Below, piece by piece: positions 16,735-24,979 of a DNA stretch of 64,000 bases (the first letter of the stretch is position 1; the number at the start of each line of letters is the position of its first letter). The stretch is from DATLGB01 sp038258425. GTDB lineage: Bacteria > Actinomycetota > Thermoleophilia > Solirubrobacterales > Solirubrobacteraceae. Where the stretch lies: contig JBBSPV010000020.1 of assembly GCA_038258425.1 (NCBI GenBank), positions 1 through 64,000 on the forward strand. Reading direction: 5' to 3'. Under the pieces are notes generated by a model that was not told the DNA's origin, did not search any database, and was given only the letters and a program-made list of their open reading frames with translations. The position numbers and the translations under genes were made by a program.

Positions 16735-17250
16735 TCAGTCGCGGGTGGTCAGCGAGTCGATGGCGACGGTGATCGCGAGGATGAGCGAGGCGTCCTCGCC
16801 GGCTGCGATGTCGACGCCGTAGGACTCCCGCACGCGAAACCACTTCTTGGAGATCGTGGCGACCGTGTCGCCGTCGCGCTCGATCTCGTACTCATGGTCG
16901 ACGACATTCCCGTGCGCCTTCATGTCGGCGCCCTGCTCGACGTCGATGGCGAAGCGATCCCGGATCCCTACCAACGCCTTGTGAACGGTCGCCGCGGTGT
17001 CGCCTCCGCGCTCGATCGCGATCTTGTCGCGGATGCTCAACTTGCGCTCCTGGATCCGCGCGACCTCGTCGCCCGAGGCGTCCTCGAGGACGAAGGTCTG
17101 GCGCAGACGAACCGCCTTGCCGTCGACCTTGTAGGCCCGCTCGCCGCGGTCGTTCTCGATCCAGAAGTCATCGCCGATCGCCAGCAGCTTCTCGCGCATG
17201 AGAAACCGCTCGCCTCCGGGCTGATCGCCACTATGCCGCAGAAAACCCAT
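16735..17250 (-). CDS. LURP-one-related (LOR) family protein
   Basis: 171 residues from the ATG at 17250. The core reads MREKLLAIGDDFWIENDRGE, then AYKVDGKAVRLRQTFVLED and IQERKLSIRDKIAIERGGDT. It continues with NVVDHEYEIERDGDTVATI and WFRVRESYGVDIAAGEDASL. This is the tubby-like beta-barrel of the LURP-one/phospholipid scramblase-like family; bacterial members are common in actinobacteria and of unknown function. It has no signal peptide or membrane helix. An internal ATG (MREKLL) about 20 codons in is a plausible alternative start. Confidence 0.85.
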   Translation of the reverse strand: MGFLRHSGDQPGGERFLMREKLLAIGDDFWIENDRGERAYKVDGKAVRLRQTFVLEDASGDEVARIQERKLSIRDKIAIERGGDTAATVHKALVGIRDRFAIDVEQGADMKAHGNVVDHEYEIERDGDTVATISKKWFRVRESYGVDIAAGEDASLILAITVAIDSLTTRD

Positions 17251-17688
17251 ATCCCAACAGTATGAAGACTTCCCAGCTGGCGCATGGCCCCAACCGGTGC
17301 AGCCGAGCATTGCGCGCCGAAGAGCTTCCTCGCATGGGAACGCGCCCGTGCAGGCGCGCCGCTGCGTGTCACGGGAGCAACGAGGTCAGCGATTCACAGT
17401 GCACGTCCGCGACGAAGTCGACCTCAGGATCGAGCTCGAGGTGGAGAGCGACGCGCGCGAACTGGAGATCGAGCTGACCTGGTGATCCGCCACCGCCCAG
17501 TGGGGTGCACCATTGCACTCGAACTCGTCATTGAGGAGCGGCACTCCCGCGGGCGCCCGGCTGGCCGAGCGCTGGCAGACCCTCAGGGGGAGCCGGCCGG
17601 CGCGCATCACGAAGCAGCAGATCTGGCGGGGCGAACGCGTTCCAGGTAGCGGACGTCCGGAGCGGCCCCAAGGGCCGCTGGCCCGTGA
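17251..17688. other. Intergenic stretch, mostly featureless, holding one gene remnant
   Basis: These roughly 440 bases lie between the LURP-one gene and the antiporter gene, both on the minus strand. The only recognisable content is the C-terminal remnant of an amphi-Trp-type protein at 17390-17485 on the plus strand. I see no tRNA, repeat or convincing promoter in the rest. Confidence 0.5.
17390..17485 (+). pseudogene. C-terminal remnant of an amphi-Trp domain protein
   Basis: The last 30 or so codons before the TGA at 17485 read FTVHVRDEVDLRIELEVE followed by a tail ending ELEIELTW. This is the typical end of small amphi-Trp domain proteins of high-GC bacteria and archaea. The preceding codons in the same frame do not resemble the rest of the family, and no start with the expected N-terminal part is found in any forward frame. 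It is probably a truncated leftover. Confidence 0.4.
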
Positions 17689-19008
17689 TCAGCGGCTCGC
17701 CGATCCCGGCTCCTCCGCGTCGGGAGTGCCGTCGAGCCGAACGGCGGGCGAGGGGACGCGCAGGCGATGATCTGCTACGGGCACGCTCTCCATCGTGGGC
17801 AGCGCGTCACGCGGATGTGAGTTCCACCAGCGCGCGTAGCGTTCGGTCAGTGGCCTAGCCGTGAGGCCGTGCGCATAGACGGAAACCGCGATCGTGACGG
17901 TGATCGCGAGCAGCAGCGTATGAAGGTGCGGGAACTCTGTGTCGTCGATCAGGATGACCGCGAACACGATCGAGGCGAGGCCGCGCGGCCCGAACCAGCC
18001 CAGGAACGCCACGGTCGGACGGCGAGCGCCGGTTCCCAGTAGCGCGAGCGCGACGGGCAGCATACGCACGACCGTCAGGCTGAGGACGGCGTAAAGCACG
18101 ATCTGCCAGGTCACCTCGTCCAGCAGCGGGCCGAGGACGACCGCCCCGAAGACGATGAAGGTCACCGCGTTGAACAGCTCACCACCCTCGTCGACGAGGT
18201 AGCTCACCTCACCGCCCGTGTCGCGTCGCAGCGCGCCGAACAGGAACCCCCCGGTGAACGCGGCGATGAAGATACTTCCGCCCAGCGCGCTCGCGACGCC
18301 GGCGGCCAGCAACGCCGCGGAGACGGTCAGGATCTGCAGCCAGTGTGGCTCGATCAATCGCCGGCGCGCGGCAATCTGCAGAGCGAGGGCGCCGAGCGCT
18401 CCGGCGGCGACGCCCCCGACGAGCCCGTAGCCGATCTGCTCGAGCACGAGCTGGGAAGCGGAGTGCCCTGAAGCCGTGCCCCCCTCGGTCTCGGCGATCG
18501 CGATCGCGATGAAGAACAGCGGCACGCAGAGCCCGTCGTTGAGTCCGCTCTCGACGTTGAGCCCTTGGCGGATCCGGGACGGGACGCGCTCGTCTGAGAC
18601 GACCGCCTGGCCGAGCGCGGCGTCGGTGCACGCGAGCACGATCGCGAGCACCAGTGCCTCCGCGAAGCTCACTCCCGGGATGACCGCCGCGCCGACCAGC
18701 GCTCCGGCGACGATCGTGAGCGGCAGGCCGATCCCGAGCAGGCGCAGCGGCACCGAGTACTCACGGTGGAGCGCCCGCACGGAGATCCTCGACGCGTCCG
18801 CGAACAGGACCAGCGTCAGCGTGATCTCGGCGAGCAGCTTTACCTGCTCGCCGCGCACCTGCAGCTCGAGCAGCCCGAGCACCGGTCCGACGAGCAGCCC
18901 GGCGGTGGTGAAGAACATCGCACCCGAGACGTTCAGCCGCTCTAGCCGCCGCGAGACCGTGGCGTAGCCGATCAGCAGCGCCGCAATCGTCGCCAGAGCC
19001 CAGGTCAT
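17689..19008 (-). CDS. Cation:proton antiporter, CPA1/NhaP type
   Basis: 439 residues with about 12 hydrophobic segments, starting MTWALATIAALLIGYATVSRR. The ion-binding region is recognisable as ACTDAALGQAVVSD followed by VESGLNDGLCVPLFF, and FLGWFGPRGLASIVFAV lies near the end. These are CPA1 hallmarks. The protein would exchange Na+ or K+ for H+ across the cytoplasmic membrane. A cytoplasmic tail of about 55 residues follows the last helix. It lies one base downstream of the HdeD-like gene on the same strand, probably in one transcript. Confidence 0.9.
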   Translation of the reverse strand: MTWALATIAALLIGYATVSRRLERLNVSGAMFFTTAGLLVGPVLGLLELQVRGEQVKLLAEITLTLVLFADASRISVRALHREYSVPLRLLGIGLPLTIVAGALVGAAVIPGVSFAEALVLAIVLACTDAALGQAVVSDERVPSRIRQGLNVESGLNDGLCVPLFFIAIAIAETEGGTASGHSASQLVLEQIGYGLVGGVAAGALGALALQIAARRRLIEPHWLQILTVSAALLAAGVASALGGSIFIAAFTGGFLFGALRRDTGGEVSYLVDEGGELFNAVTFIVFGAVVLGPLLDEVTWQIVLYAVLSLTVVRMLPVALALLGTGARRPTVAFLGWFGPRGLASIVFAVILIDDTEFPHLHTLLLAITVTIAVSVYAHGLTARPLTERYARWWNSHPRDALPTMESVPVADHRLRVPSPAVRLDGTPDAEEPGSASR

Positions 19009-19009
19009 T

Positions 19010-19645
19010 TCAGCTCGCTACCTCGGAACTACTGCCGGCAGGGTCGTCCGGGTGAGCCAGCAACCGGCGCCGCATCAGGACTGCGTCGGATACGAGCACG
19101 GCTCCTCCGAGGACCGCCCATGCGCTCGCGAGCCACGTCGAGAGGGAATCATGGCGGTCCGCCGTCAGAAGCAGTGTCGTCCCGAGCCCAATCTCGAGGA
19201 TTCCCAGCGGCACTCCGGGACGCCAGCGCCGGCCCGATCTCTCGGCGAGTTCGAAGCCACCGAGCAGATGGGCGATCCCCGTCAGCGCGATCACGACACC
19301 CAGGATCGCGAGCAGGAACGTCGTTCCGACGTTCGCCACGAGCACGACCGCGCCGGTCATGGTCCCGATCGCACCGGATGCGAGCGGCAGTCGGCGGCGT
19401 GGGCCCTCCGCCGCCAGGCCCCACCGGAACGTGATGATCCCGTTGAGGATCCAGTACACGCCCATAAAGTTCGCCAGCGCCGCGGGCGCGCGGTCATGGT
19501 GCAAGGCGAGCGCCAGGCCGAGGACGATCGCCATCACACCGCGCGCGGCGGTGATCCAGACAAGCGCCATCGGCCCAGGCGTGTGCACCCTGCGGTGCCG
19601 CCTGGTGTTGCCTGATGGTCCGGCAGAGCCCGCGCGTCGGCTCAT
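19010..19645 (-). CDS. HdeD/DUF308-like membrane protein
   Basis: 211 residues from the ATG at 19645 (MSRRAGSAGPSGNTRRHRRV), or shorter from the internal ATG of MALVWITAARG. It has six hydrophobic segments in three pairs, with repeated glycine-rich GxxxxxxG patterns (VWITAARGVMAIVLGLALAL, GVYWILNGIITFRWGL, PLGILEIGLGTTLLL). This matches the DUF308/HdeD family. HdeD is tied to acid resistance in enterics; the role here is unknown. It is followed at once by the antiporter, so pH or ion stress is a reasonable theme. Confidence 0.8.
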   Translation of the reverse strand: MSRRAGSAGPSGNTRRHRRVHTPGPMALVWITAARGVMAIVLGLALALHHDRAPAALANFMGVYWILNGIITFRWGLAAEGPRRRLPLASGAIGTMTGAVVLVANVGTTFLLAILGVVIALTGIAHLLGGFELAERSGRRWRPGVPLGILEIGLGTTLLLTADRHDSLSTWLASAWAVLGGAVLVSDAVLMRRRLLAHPDDPAGSSSEVAS

Positions 19646-19786
19646 GGCATGCCCCAGGGCTGTTGGCGTCCACGCACGGGCGACCTCGGGGCTAGCGGCG
19701 GATTGCCGGCACGCTGGCCGGCGTCGGGTACCGCGTCTCCGCTCCTCCAGTCCGGGACTAGATTCGGCGGCGGCGACCCGACCGTC

Positions 19787-19880
19787 CCGGTGTGACGGCC
19801 GCGGCCACGACCGCGGTTTTCGCGACCGGCGCGCGACCGGGTGTGACGGCCCTGGCCACCACCGCGGTTTTCGCCACCGG
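19787..19880. repeat. Imperfect tandem repeat, two units of about 43 bp
   Basis: Unit 1 (19787-19829) and unit 2 (19837-19880) share GTGTGACGGCC, then GGCCAC, then the block ACCGCGGTTTTCG, and end in ACCGG. They differ at only a few positions. They lie in the 285-base gap between the HdeD-like and DUF6325 genes. The TTTT run inside a GC-rich inverted context could make each unit a transcript-end signal. Confidence 0.6.
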
Positions 19881-19930
19881 GGCACCGATGACTCCGACTC
19901 GTCCGACACGCGCGCGTCTCAGGGGCATTT

Positions 19931-20389
19931 TCAGTCTCCTTCGGTCTCGGATGCTTCATCGGCTTCGATCGACGCGATGATCGCTTGAAGAGGAATCCGT
20001 CCATTGGCGATCAGTTGGCCACCCGCACGGCGCGCCGCCGACGCAAATGGCGCGGCCCACAGGTTCTCCCAGATGAGCACCCCGGCGGTGCTCCCCGGAT
20101 CCATGGCGGCGGCGAGGTGCTCGACGTCGTCCTCGGCCAACAGCTCGGCCAGCTGTGCCTCGATCGCTTGCAACTCTCCGAGCTCACCGACGTCGGCGAG
20201 CTCCATCGCATCGACAGCACCGTCCTCGTCCTTGGTGAGGATCAGCACGTCGATCACGCGGATCGTTCCGGAGTCGACCAGCGCGCGCAGCTCTGCGGCC
20301 ATCTCGCCGGTGAAGCTGCTCGCTCCCGCTGGGAACTCCACGACGAGGTAGTCGACGGGGCCGAGGTCATCGAGAGCTGTATCTGTCAT
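19931..20389 (-). CDS. DUF6325 family protein
   Basis: 152 residues, starting DLGPVDYLVVEFPAGASSFT, continuing with RVIDVLILTKDEDGAVDAMEL and an acidic mid-part ELGELQAIEAQLAELLAEDD. It then has VLIWENLWAAPFASAARRAGG with a C-terminal helix. This is the conserved DUF6325 pattern (DUF1269-like ferredoxin fold), of unknown function, usually found beside SHOCT-domain and stress genes in actinobacteria. It lies 35 bases downstream of the sulfatase gene on the same strand, and a SHOCT fragment lies on the other side of the sulfatase. Confidence 0.8.
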   Translation of the reverse strand: MTDTALDDLGPVDYLVVEFPAGASSFTGEMAAELRALVDSGTIRVIDVLILTKDEDGAVDAMELADVGELGELQAIEAQLAELLAEDDVEHLAAAMDPGSTAGVLIWENLWAAPFASAARRAGGQLIANGRIPLQAIIASIEADEASETEGD

Positions 20390-20424
20390 CGCGCTTCCTT
20401 TCGTGGCCGGCCCGGGCTGTGTCG

Positions 20425-22791
20425 CTACTGGCGCGCCATCGCGACGCGCAGACGCTCCTCGGGCGAGATCAGGTGGTCGGCGTCTTCAGCATTGTCGCCG
20501 AGATCGATCTGCACCCAGTTGACCGTGCCGGTAAAGACGCTGCTCTCGCCGTCGTAGTCGTCGCTGACTGGGGATGCGGTGTCGCGTCCGACGTCGGCGG
20601 TCTCGTCCGCGGAGAAGAGCAGCGGCACGGTTGCCTCGACGCGGCCCTCACCGGTCTTGTGACCGTCGAGGAAAAGCGTGGCGGTGCCGCCCTTGGCGGG
20701 GCCGCCGCCGTCGTAGGCGAACTCCATGCGCACCTGGTGCGTTCCGGGCGGGATCGCGGCGTCGGCCTCGATCTTGAAGCGCTGCAGGCCGAGCAGGTTG
20801 TAGCAGTAGATCGGGCGCCCAGCTTTCGCGTACAGGCTCCAACCGGCGAACGCGCCGCCCTGGGCGACGAGTACGCCCTCGGCGCCCGCCTCGGGCACAA
20901 CGACCTCCGCCGTCACCGCGTGGGACTTGTTCTTGATGTTCAGCACGCTGTTCTCGCTGAGGCGTCCCATGCCGCCGAAGAGCAGCTGTGAGTTTCCCTT
21001 CACAAGCTCCGGGCGGCCGACGAGCTCGGCGTTGAAGCGCTCGATGCGCCGGTCGTCAAGCGGGAGCACGTTGTACTTGCGGGCCTCCTCGAGCCAGAGC
21101 TGTTGCAGCTCGGCCAGCTTCTCGGGCATCTCGTCGGCGAGGTCGTGCGCCTGGCTCCAGTCCGTATTCGTGTCGTAAAGCTCCCAAACGTCGTCCTCGA
21201 ACGGAGGCAGAGCTCCCGCCACCACCCACGGCACGCTGTGGTTGGTGACCGCGGTCCAGCCCTGGTGGTAGATGCCGCGGTTGCAGAACATCTCGAAGTA
21301 CTGCGTCTCGTGGCGATCATCCTCGGTCGCCTCGTCGAACGAGTACGCCATGCTCACGCCCTCGATCGGCCGTTGAGCGACCCCATCGACGGCTGTCGGC
21401 TGGGGGAGCCCGGCGGCTTCGAGCACCGTGGGCGCGACGTCGATCACGTGGTGAAACTGCGAGCGCACCTCGCCGCGCGCGGCGATCCCGCGCGGCCAGT
21501 GCACAATCGTGCCGTTGCGAGTTCCGCCCCAGTGCGAGGCGACCTGCTTCGTCCACTGATACGGCGTGTCCATCGCATGCGCCCAGCCGACTGCGAAGTG
21601 GTTGTACGCCCTCGGCGTGCCGAAGTCCTCGATGCGCGCGGCCATGAACTCGGGCGTCTCAAGCGCCGCAGCGCCGTTGAAGATGAAGGTCTCGTTGAAG
21701 CTGCCGTTGATCCCGCCCTCGGCGCTCGCCCCGTTGTCGCCGATGATGTAGTACACAAGCGTGTCCTCAAGCACGCCGAGCTCGTCGAGCGCGTCGACGA
21801 GCCGTCCGACGTGGTGATCGGTGTGCTCCAGGAAGCCGGCGTAGACCTCCATCTGGCGGGCGAGAATCGGCTTCAAGTCATCGGGCATGTCCTCCCAAGG
21901 GGGAATCTCGTCATGCCGCGCCGTCAGCTCCGTCTCCGCAGGCACGACCCCGAGCTCCCGCTGGCGAGTCAGGATCTCCTCGCGCAGCGCATCCCAGCCC
22001 TGGTCAAAGCGCCCCTTGTACTTGTCCGACCACTCCGTCGGAACGTGATGCGGAGCGTGCGTCGCGCCCGGCGCGAAGTACATGAAAAACGGCTTGTCGG
22101 GCATCAGCGACTTCTGCTGGCGCGTCCACTTGATCGCCTTGTCGGTCATGTCCTCGGTGAAGTGGTAGCCCTCCTCCGGCGTCGCGTCGGGCTCGACAGG
22201 CGTCGTGCCCTCATAGACCGCCGGGTAGTACTGGTTCGTCTCCCCGCCGATGAAGCCGTAGAAGTACTCAAAGCCCCCGCCGCCGGTCGGCCACGCATCG
22301 AACGGGCCCATCGGGCTCGACTGCCATACCGGCACCTCGTGGCACTTACCGAACTGGGCCGTCGAATAGCCGTTCAGCAACAGCGTTCGGGCCAGCGGCG
22401 CGCAGGTATTCGGGCGAATCGAGTTGTACCCGGGCGCCGCGGTAGCAAGCTCCGTGATGACCCCCATGCCCACCGAGTGATGGTTGCGCCCCGACAGCAA
22501 GGCAGCCCGCGTCGGGGCGCACAACGCCGTCGTGTGGAAACGGTTGTACGTCAGGCCGCTCCCTGCCAGCCGCTCAGCCGTCGGCGTCGCACACGGCCCG
22601 CCGAACGCGCTCGACGCGCCGAAGCCGACATCGTCGAGCAAGATGACGAGCACGTTGGGCGCGCCCGCCGGTGGCTGCAGCGGCTCGACCGCAGGGAACG
22701 ACGCGTCCGGGTCCTTGGCGTCGAACGGGAGCGTTCCGTCGAACGGCCTGTCCGGGATCGGCAGCGCGTCGCGTGAAATCTGATCGGTCAC
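20425..22791 (-). CDS. Arylsulfatase (formylglycine-type sulfatase)
   Basis: 788 residues. The N-terminal NVLVILLDDVGFGASSAFGG gives metal-binding Asp53/Asp54. The sulfatase signature LCAPTRAALLSGRNHHS has Cys91 as the residue converted to formylglycine, and GKCHEVP carries the catalytic Lys/His. DNGASAEGG provides later metal ligands. A C-terminal beta-rich domain of about 200 residues follows. There is no signal peptide, so it is probably cytoplasmic. The GTG at 22791 is chosen. It hydrolyses sulfate esters; substrate unknown. No formylglycine-generating enzyme is in this window, so maturation would depend on a gene elsewhere. Confidence 0.93.
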   Translation of the reverse strand: MTDQISRDALPIPDRPFDGTLPFDAKDPDASFPAVEPLQPPAGAPNVLVILLDDVGFGASSAFGGPCATPTAERLAGSGLTYNRFHTTALCAPTRAALLSGRNHHSVGMGVITELATAAPGYNSIRPNTCAPLARTLLLNGYSTAQFGKCHEVPVWQSSPMGPFDAWPTGGGGFEYFYGFIGGETNQYYPAVYEGTTPVEPDATPEEGYHFTEDMTDKAIKWTRQQKSLMPDKPFFMYFAPGATHAPHHVPTEWSDKYKGRFDQGWDALREEILTRQRELGVVPAETELTARHDEIPPWEDMPDDLKPILARQMEVYAGFLEHTDHHVGRLVDALDELGVLEDTLVYYIIGDNGASAEGGINGSFNETFIFNGAAALETPEFMAARIEDFGTPRAYNHFAVGWAHAMDTPYQWTKQVASHWGGTRNGTIVHWPRGIAARGEVRSQFHHVIDVAPTVLEAAGLPQPTAVDGVAQRPIEGVSMAYSFDEATEDDRHETQYFEMFCNRGIYHQGWTAVTNHSVPWVVAGALPPFEDDVWELYDTNTDWSQAHDLADEMPEKLAELQQLWLEEARKYNVLPLDDRRIERFNAELVGRPELVKGNSQLLFGGMGRLSENSVLNIKNKSHAVTAEVVVPEAGAEGVLVAQGGAFAGWSLYAKAGRPIYCYNLLGLQRFKIEADAAIPPGTHQVRMEFAYDGGGPAKGGTATLFLDGHKTGEGRVEATVPLLFSADETADVGRDTASPVSDDYDGESSVFTGTVNWVQIDLGDNAEDADHLISPEERLRVAMARQ

Positions 22792-22809
22792 TCACAGCTC
22801 CTCTGCGCG

Positions 22810-22905
22810 CTACACGAGCGCCTTGGCCTTGATTGCGTCAAACTCGGTCTGCGCGATCGCGCCGCTCTCGGCCGGCTGCTTCGCTTTGTCGATATCCGCC
22901 GCTGC
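22810..22905 (-). pseudogene. SHOCT-domain fragment
   Basis: The 31 codons before the TAG at 22810 read AADIDKAKQPAESGAIAQTE followed by FDAIKAKALV. This is a SHOCT domain (normally LxELxxxGxITxxEFxxxKxxLL) with Pro where a Leu is usual. No proper start or N-terminal region joins to it in frame; upstream sequence in this frame is Arg/Ala-rich noise. It is probably the tail of a lost SHOCT protein, which often accompany DUF6325 genes. Confidence 0.45.
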
Positions 22906-23443
22906 GCCGCCACCTCGTCGGTGTGGGTAAGTCGCATGGGCACATCGGTGGCCCCACGTCCGGGTGCTGTTGGTCGCAGGCCTGGCGAAGTGAGGGCTGG
23001 TCCGCCCACCGCCGCGCCGATCTCGACCTCCGGCGCGACAGCGTGCGGCTGCGGCACGCCTTCGCGCACGATCGAGGTGTCCTCTCGGAGCGCGATACGG
23101 GTCGGCACGCGCGCAGCCTAACCGACGGTCGCTGGAAGTAGCGTCCCAGCGGAATGAGGCGCGCACCTCCCCCATCCCTGGCACTGCGGCGGTCATCCCG
23201 CGCACCAGCGGCGCACCCCTCCTTTCCCGCGTTGGAGCGAACATCGCGAGTTCAGGCCGTCGGACGCTCGCTCGGGACGAGCTCCAGAAGCCGGTGGCGT
23301 GAGGGGCCTCTCTCCCCTTCGCACTTGCCGGCTTCGAGTACGGCACCGCGTACGCCGCGTCGAAGTTCGGAGCGCCGGCCCGCGACCTTCCCGGCCGCTG
23401 ACCCGCCCGCCGGCTCGCCCCAGCGGCGGACGGGCCCATCGGC
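22906..23443. other. Gap of about 540 bases with no gene seen
   Basis: Between the SHOCT fragment and the MFS transporter stop codon, no reading frame on either strand looks like a protein. I saw no tRNA, clear promoter or repeat. The stretch probably marks the right-hand edge of the accessory region. Confidence 0.5.
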
Positions 23444-24886
23444 TCACGCGACCGCCGGCGCCTCGCCGGCCCGCGCCACCATCGCGTGCCCGCGCGCGTC
23501 GCGCGAGGAGATGATCGTCGCCGCGAGGAGCGCTCCGACGAGCGCGAAGCCCGCGCCGACCAGGAAGGCGGTCTGGAAGCCCTCCGTGACGAAGACCGGG
23601 TTCTGCTCGGCGCCCGCGCCGAAGCTCGCCGTGCGCGAGGTCGCGACGGACGACAGCACCGCCACGCCGAGCGCGCCACCGAGCTGCTGGGCGGTGTTGA
23701 TCAGGCCGGAGGCGAGGCCGGCCTCGTTGGGCTTGGTGCCGGTGACCGCGGCGATCGTGACCGGGACGAACGACAGCCCGAGGCCGACCGCGGCCAGCAT
23801 GGACGGGCCGAGGACGTCCCTGCCGAAGTTGCCGTCTGCGCTGACCTGCGAGAACCAGAGCAGCCCGGCGGCGACGAAGAGCATCCCGACGACGAGCGTG
23901 ACCTTGAAGCCGATCCGGGTGACGAGCTGCGAGGCGACCCCCGAGGACACGATGATGAGCAGCGCCAGCGGCAGGTAGCACAGGCCCGTGGTGAGCGCGC
24001 TGTAGCCGAGCACCCGCTGGAGGTACAGCGAGATGAAGAAGAACATGCTGAACAGCGACATGCCGATGAGCACGCCGACGACGTTGGCGCCGCGCAGCGT
24101 CCGCAGGCGGAAGATCGAGAAGGGCATGAGCGGGTGCGCCGCGCGCGCCTCGACGGCGACGAACGCGACGAGCAGGAGCACGGCGCCGAGCAGGCGCAGC
24201 AGGGTCGCGGCCGAGGTCCAGCCCGCGCTCTCGGCGTCCACGAGCGTGTAGACGAGCAGCGCCAGCCCGGCCGTCACGGTGAAGGCGCCCGGCAGGTCGA
24301 AGGAGCGGTGCGCCCCGTCCGCGCGGCTCTCCTCGAGCAGGCGCGGGGCCATGAACGCGGCGGCGGCGGCGATCGGGACGTTGACGAACAGGACCCACTC
24401 CCAGCCGGCCCATTCGGTCAGCACGCCGCCGAGCAGGACGCCGGCGGCGCCGCCGGCGCCCGCCACGGCGCCCCAGACGCCGAGGGCGCGGTTGCGCTCG
24501 GCGCCCTCGGCGAAGATCGTCGTGACGATGGACAGCGCGGCGGGTGCGATGAGCGCGGCGCCGAGGCCCTGCAGCGCGCGGGCGGCGTTGAGCCAGGCTT
24601 CGGACTGGGCCAGGCCGCCGAGCAGCGACGCGAGGGAGAAGACGCCGAGGCCGACGATGAACATGCGGCGTCGCCCCAGGAGGTCGGCGAGGCGACCGCC
24701 GAGCAGCAGGAAGCCGCCGAAGGTCAGCGTGTAGGCGTTGACGATCCACGAGAGCGACTCGGGGTCGATGTCGAGCGCCGAGCCGATCGACGGCAGGGCG
24801 ACGTTCACGATCGAGGCGTCGATGACGATCATGAACTGCGTCGTGGCGAGGAGGATCAGGGCGAGGGTCTTGGCGCGAGCAGTCAT
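23444..24886 (-). CDS. MFS drug transporter, DHA2 (EmrB/QacA) family
   Basis: 480 residues with 14 predicted membrane helices. The first-helix motif is TQFMIVIDASIVNVALPSIG, with LLGGRLADLLGRRRMF (motif A) and RALQGLGAALIAPAALS (motif B/C region). These are typical of the DHA2 proton-driven exporters of drugs or metabolites. The ATG at 24886 faces the WYL regulator gene across 93 bases that contain two palindromes. Repression by that regulator is likely. Substrate unknown. Confidence 0.93.
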   Translation of the reverse strand: MTARAKTLALILLATTQFMIVIDASIVNVALPSIGSALDIDPESLSWIVNAYTLTFGGFLLLGGRLADLLGRRRMFIVGLGVFSLASLLGGLAQSEAWLNAARALQGLGAALIAPAALSIVTTIFAEGAERNRALGVWGAVAGAGGAAGVLLGGVLTEWAGWEWVLFVNVPIAAAAAFMAPRLLEESRADGAHRSFDLPGAFTVTAGLALLVYTLVDAESAGWTSAATLLRLLGAVLLLVAFVAVEARAAHPLMPFSIFRLRTLRGANVVGVLIGMSLFSMFFFISLYLQRVLGYSALTTGLCYLPLALLIIVSSGVASQLVTRIGFKVTLVVGMLFVAAGLLWFSQVSADGNFGRDVLGPSMLAAVGLGLSFVPVTIAAVTGTKPNEAGLASGLINTAQQLGGALGVAVLSSVATSRTASFGAGAEQNPVFVTEGFQTAFLVGAGFALVGALLAATIISSRDARGHAMVARAGEAPAVA

Positions 24887-24904
24887 GCCGGCATCGTCTC
24901 CGGC

Positions 24905-24929
24905 CATGCGGTCAGCTACGGTCCGCATG
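24905..24929. promoter_or_regulatory. Palindromic operator candidate 1 (MFS/WYL intergenic)
   Basis: CATGCGG at 24905-24911 and CCGCATG at 24923-24929 form a 7-bp inverted repeat with an 11-base core (TCAGCTACGGT). An almost identical copy starts 31 bases further on. It lies between the divergent MFS transporter and WYL regulator genes. Confidence 0.65.
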
Positions 24930-24935
24930 CGCGCC

Positions 24936-24960
24936 CATGCGGTCAACTGCAGTCCGCATG
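24936..24960. promoter_or_regulatory. Palindromic operator candidate 2 (MFS/WYL intergenic)
   Basis: CATGCGG at 24936-24942 and CCGCATG at 24954-24960, with core TCAACTGCAGT. It matches copy 1 in both arms and in most of the core. The 31-base centre-to-centre distance is about three helical turns, so both sites would lie on one face of the DNA. Confidence 0.65.
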
Positions 24961-24979
24961 GTGTGCGACCCTGCCGGTC

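Larger units (their letters stand above)
6864..23443. mobile_element. Putative tRNA-associated accessory region / genomic island
   Basis: The region begins directly after the CAT-anticodon tRNA with an integrase N-terminal fragment. It is rich in accessory families (phage-like lysis genes, a TIR/SLATT/SLOG operon, DUF2235), decayed gene fragments and long non-coding gaps. It ends before the MFS/WYL pair, where dense chromosomal coding resumes. I found no repeat of the tRNA 3' end near 16.4, 17.3 or 23 kb, so the right boundary is a guess. The region may be several nested insertions rather than one element. Confidence 0.4.

Noticed and set aside
16575..16772. Small plus-strand open frame downstream of the SLOG gene
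   Set aside because: Arg/Ser-rich composition, no ribosome-binding site and no resemblance to a known family. It overlaps the end of the LURP-one gene on the other strand.
23486..24970. Long plus-strand open frame through the MFS gene that joins the WYL frame
   Set aside because: The first 490 codons are the mirror of the MFS transporter. The WYL protein starts at the ATG at 24980 after the palindromes.
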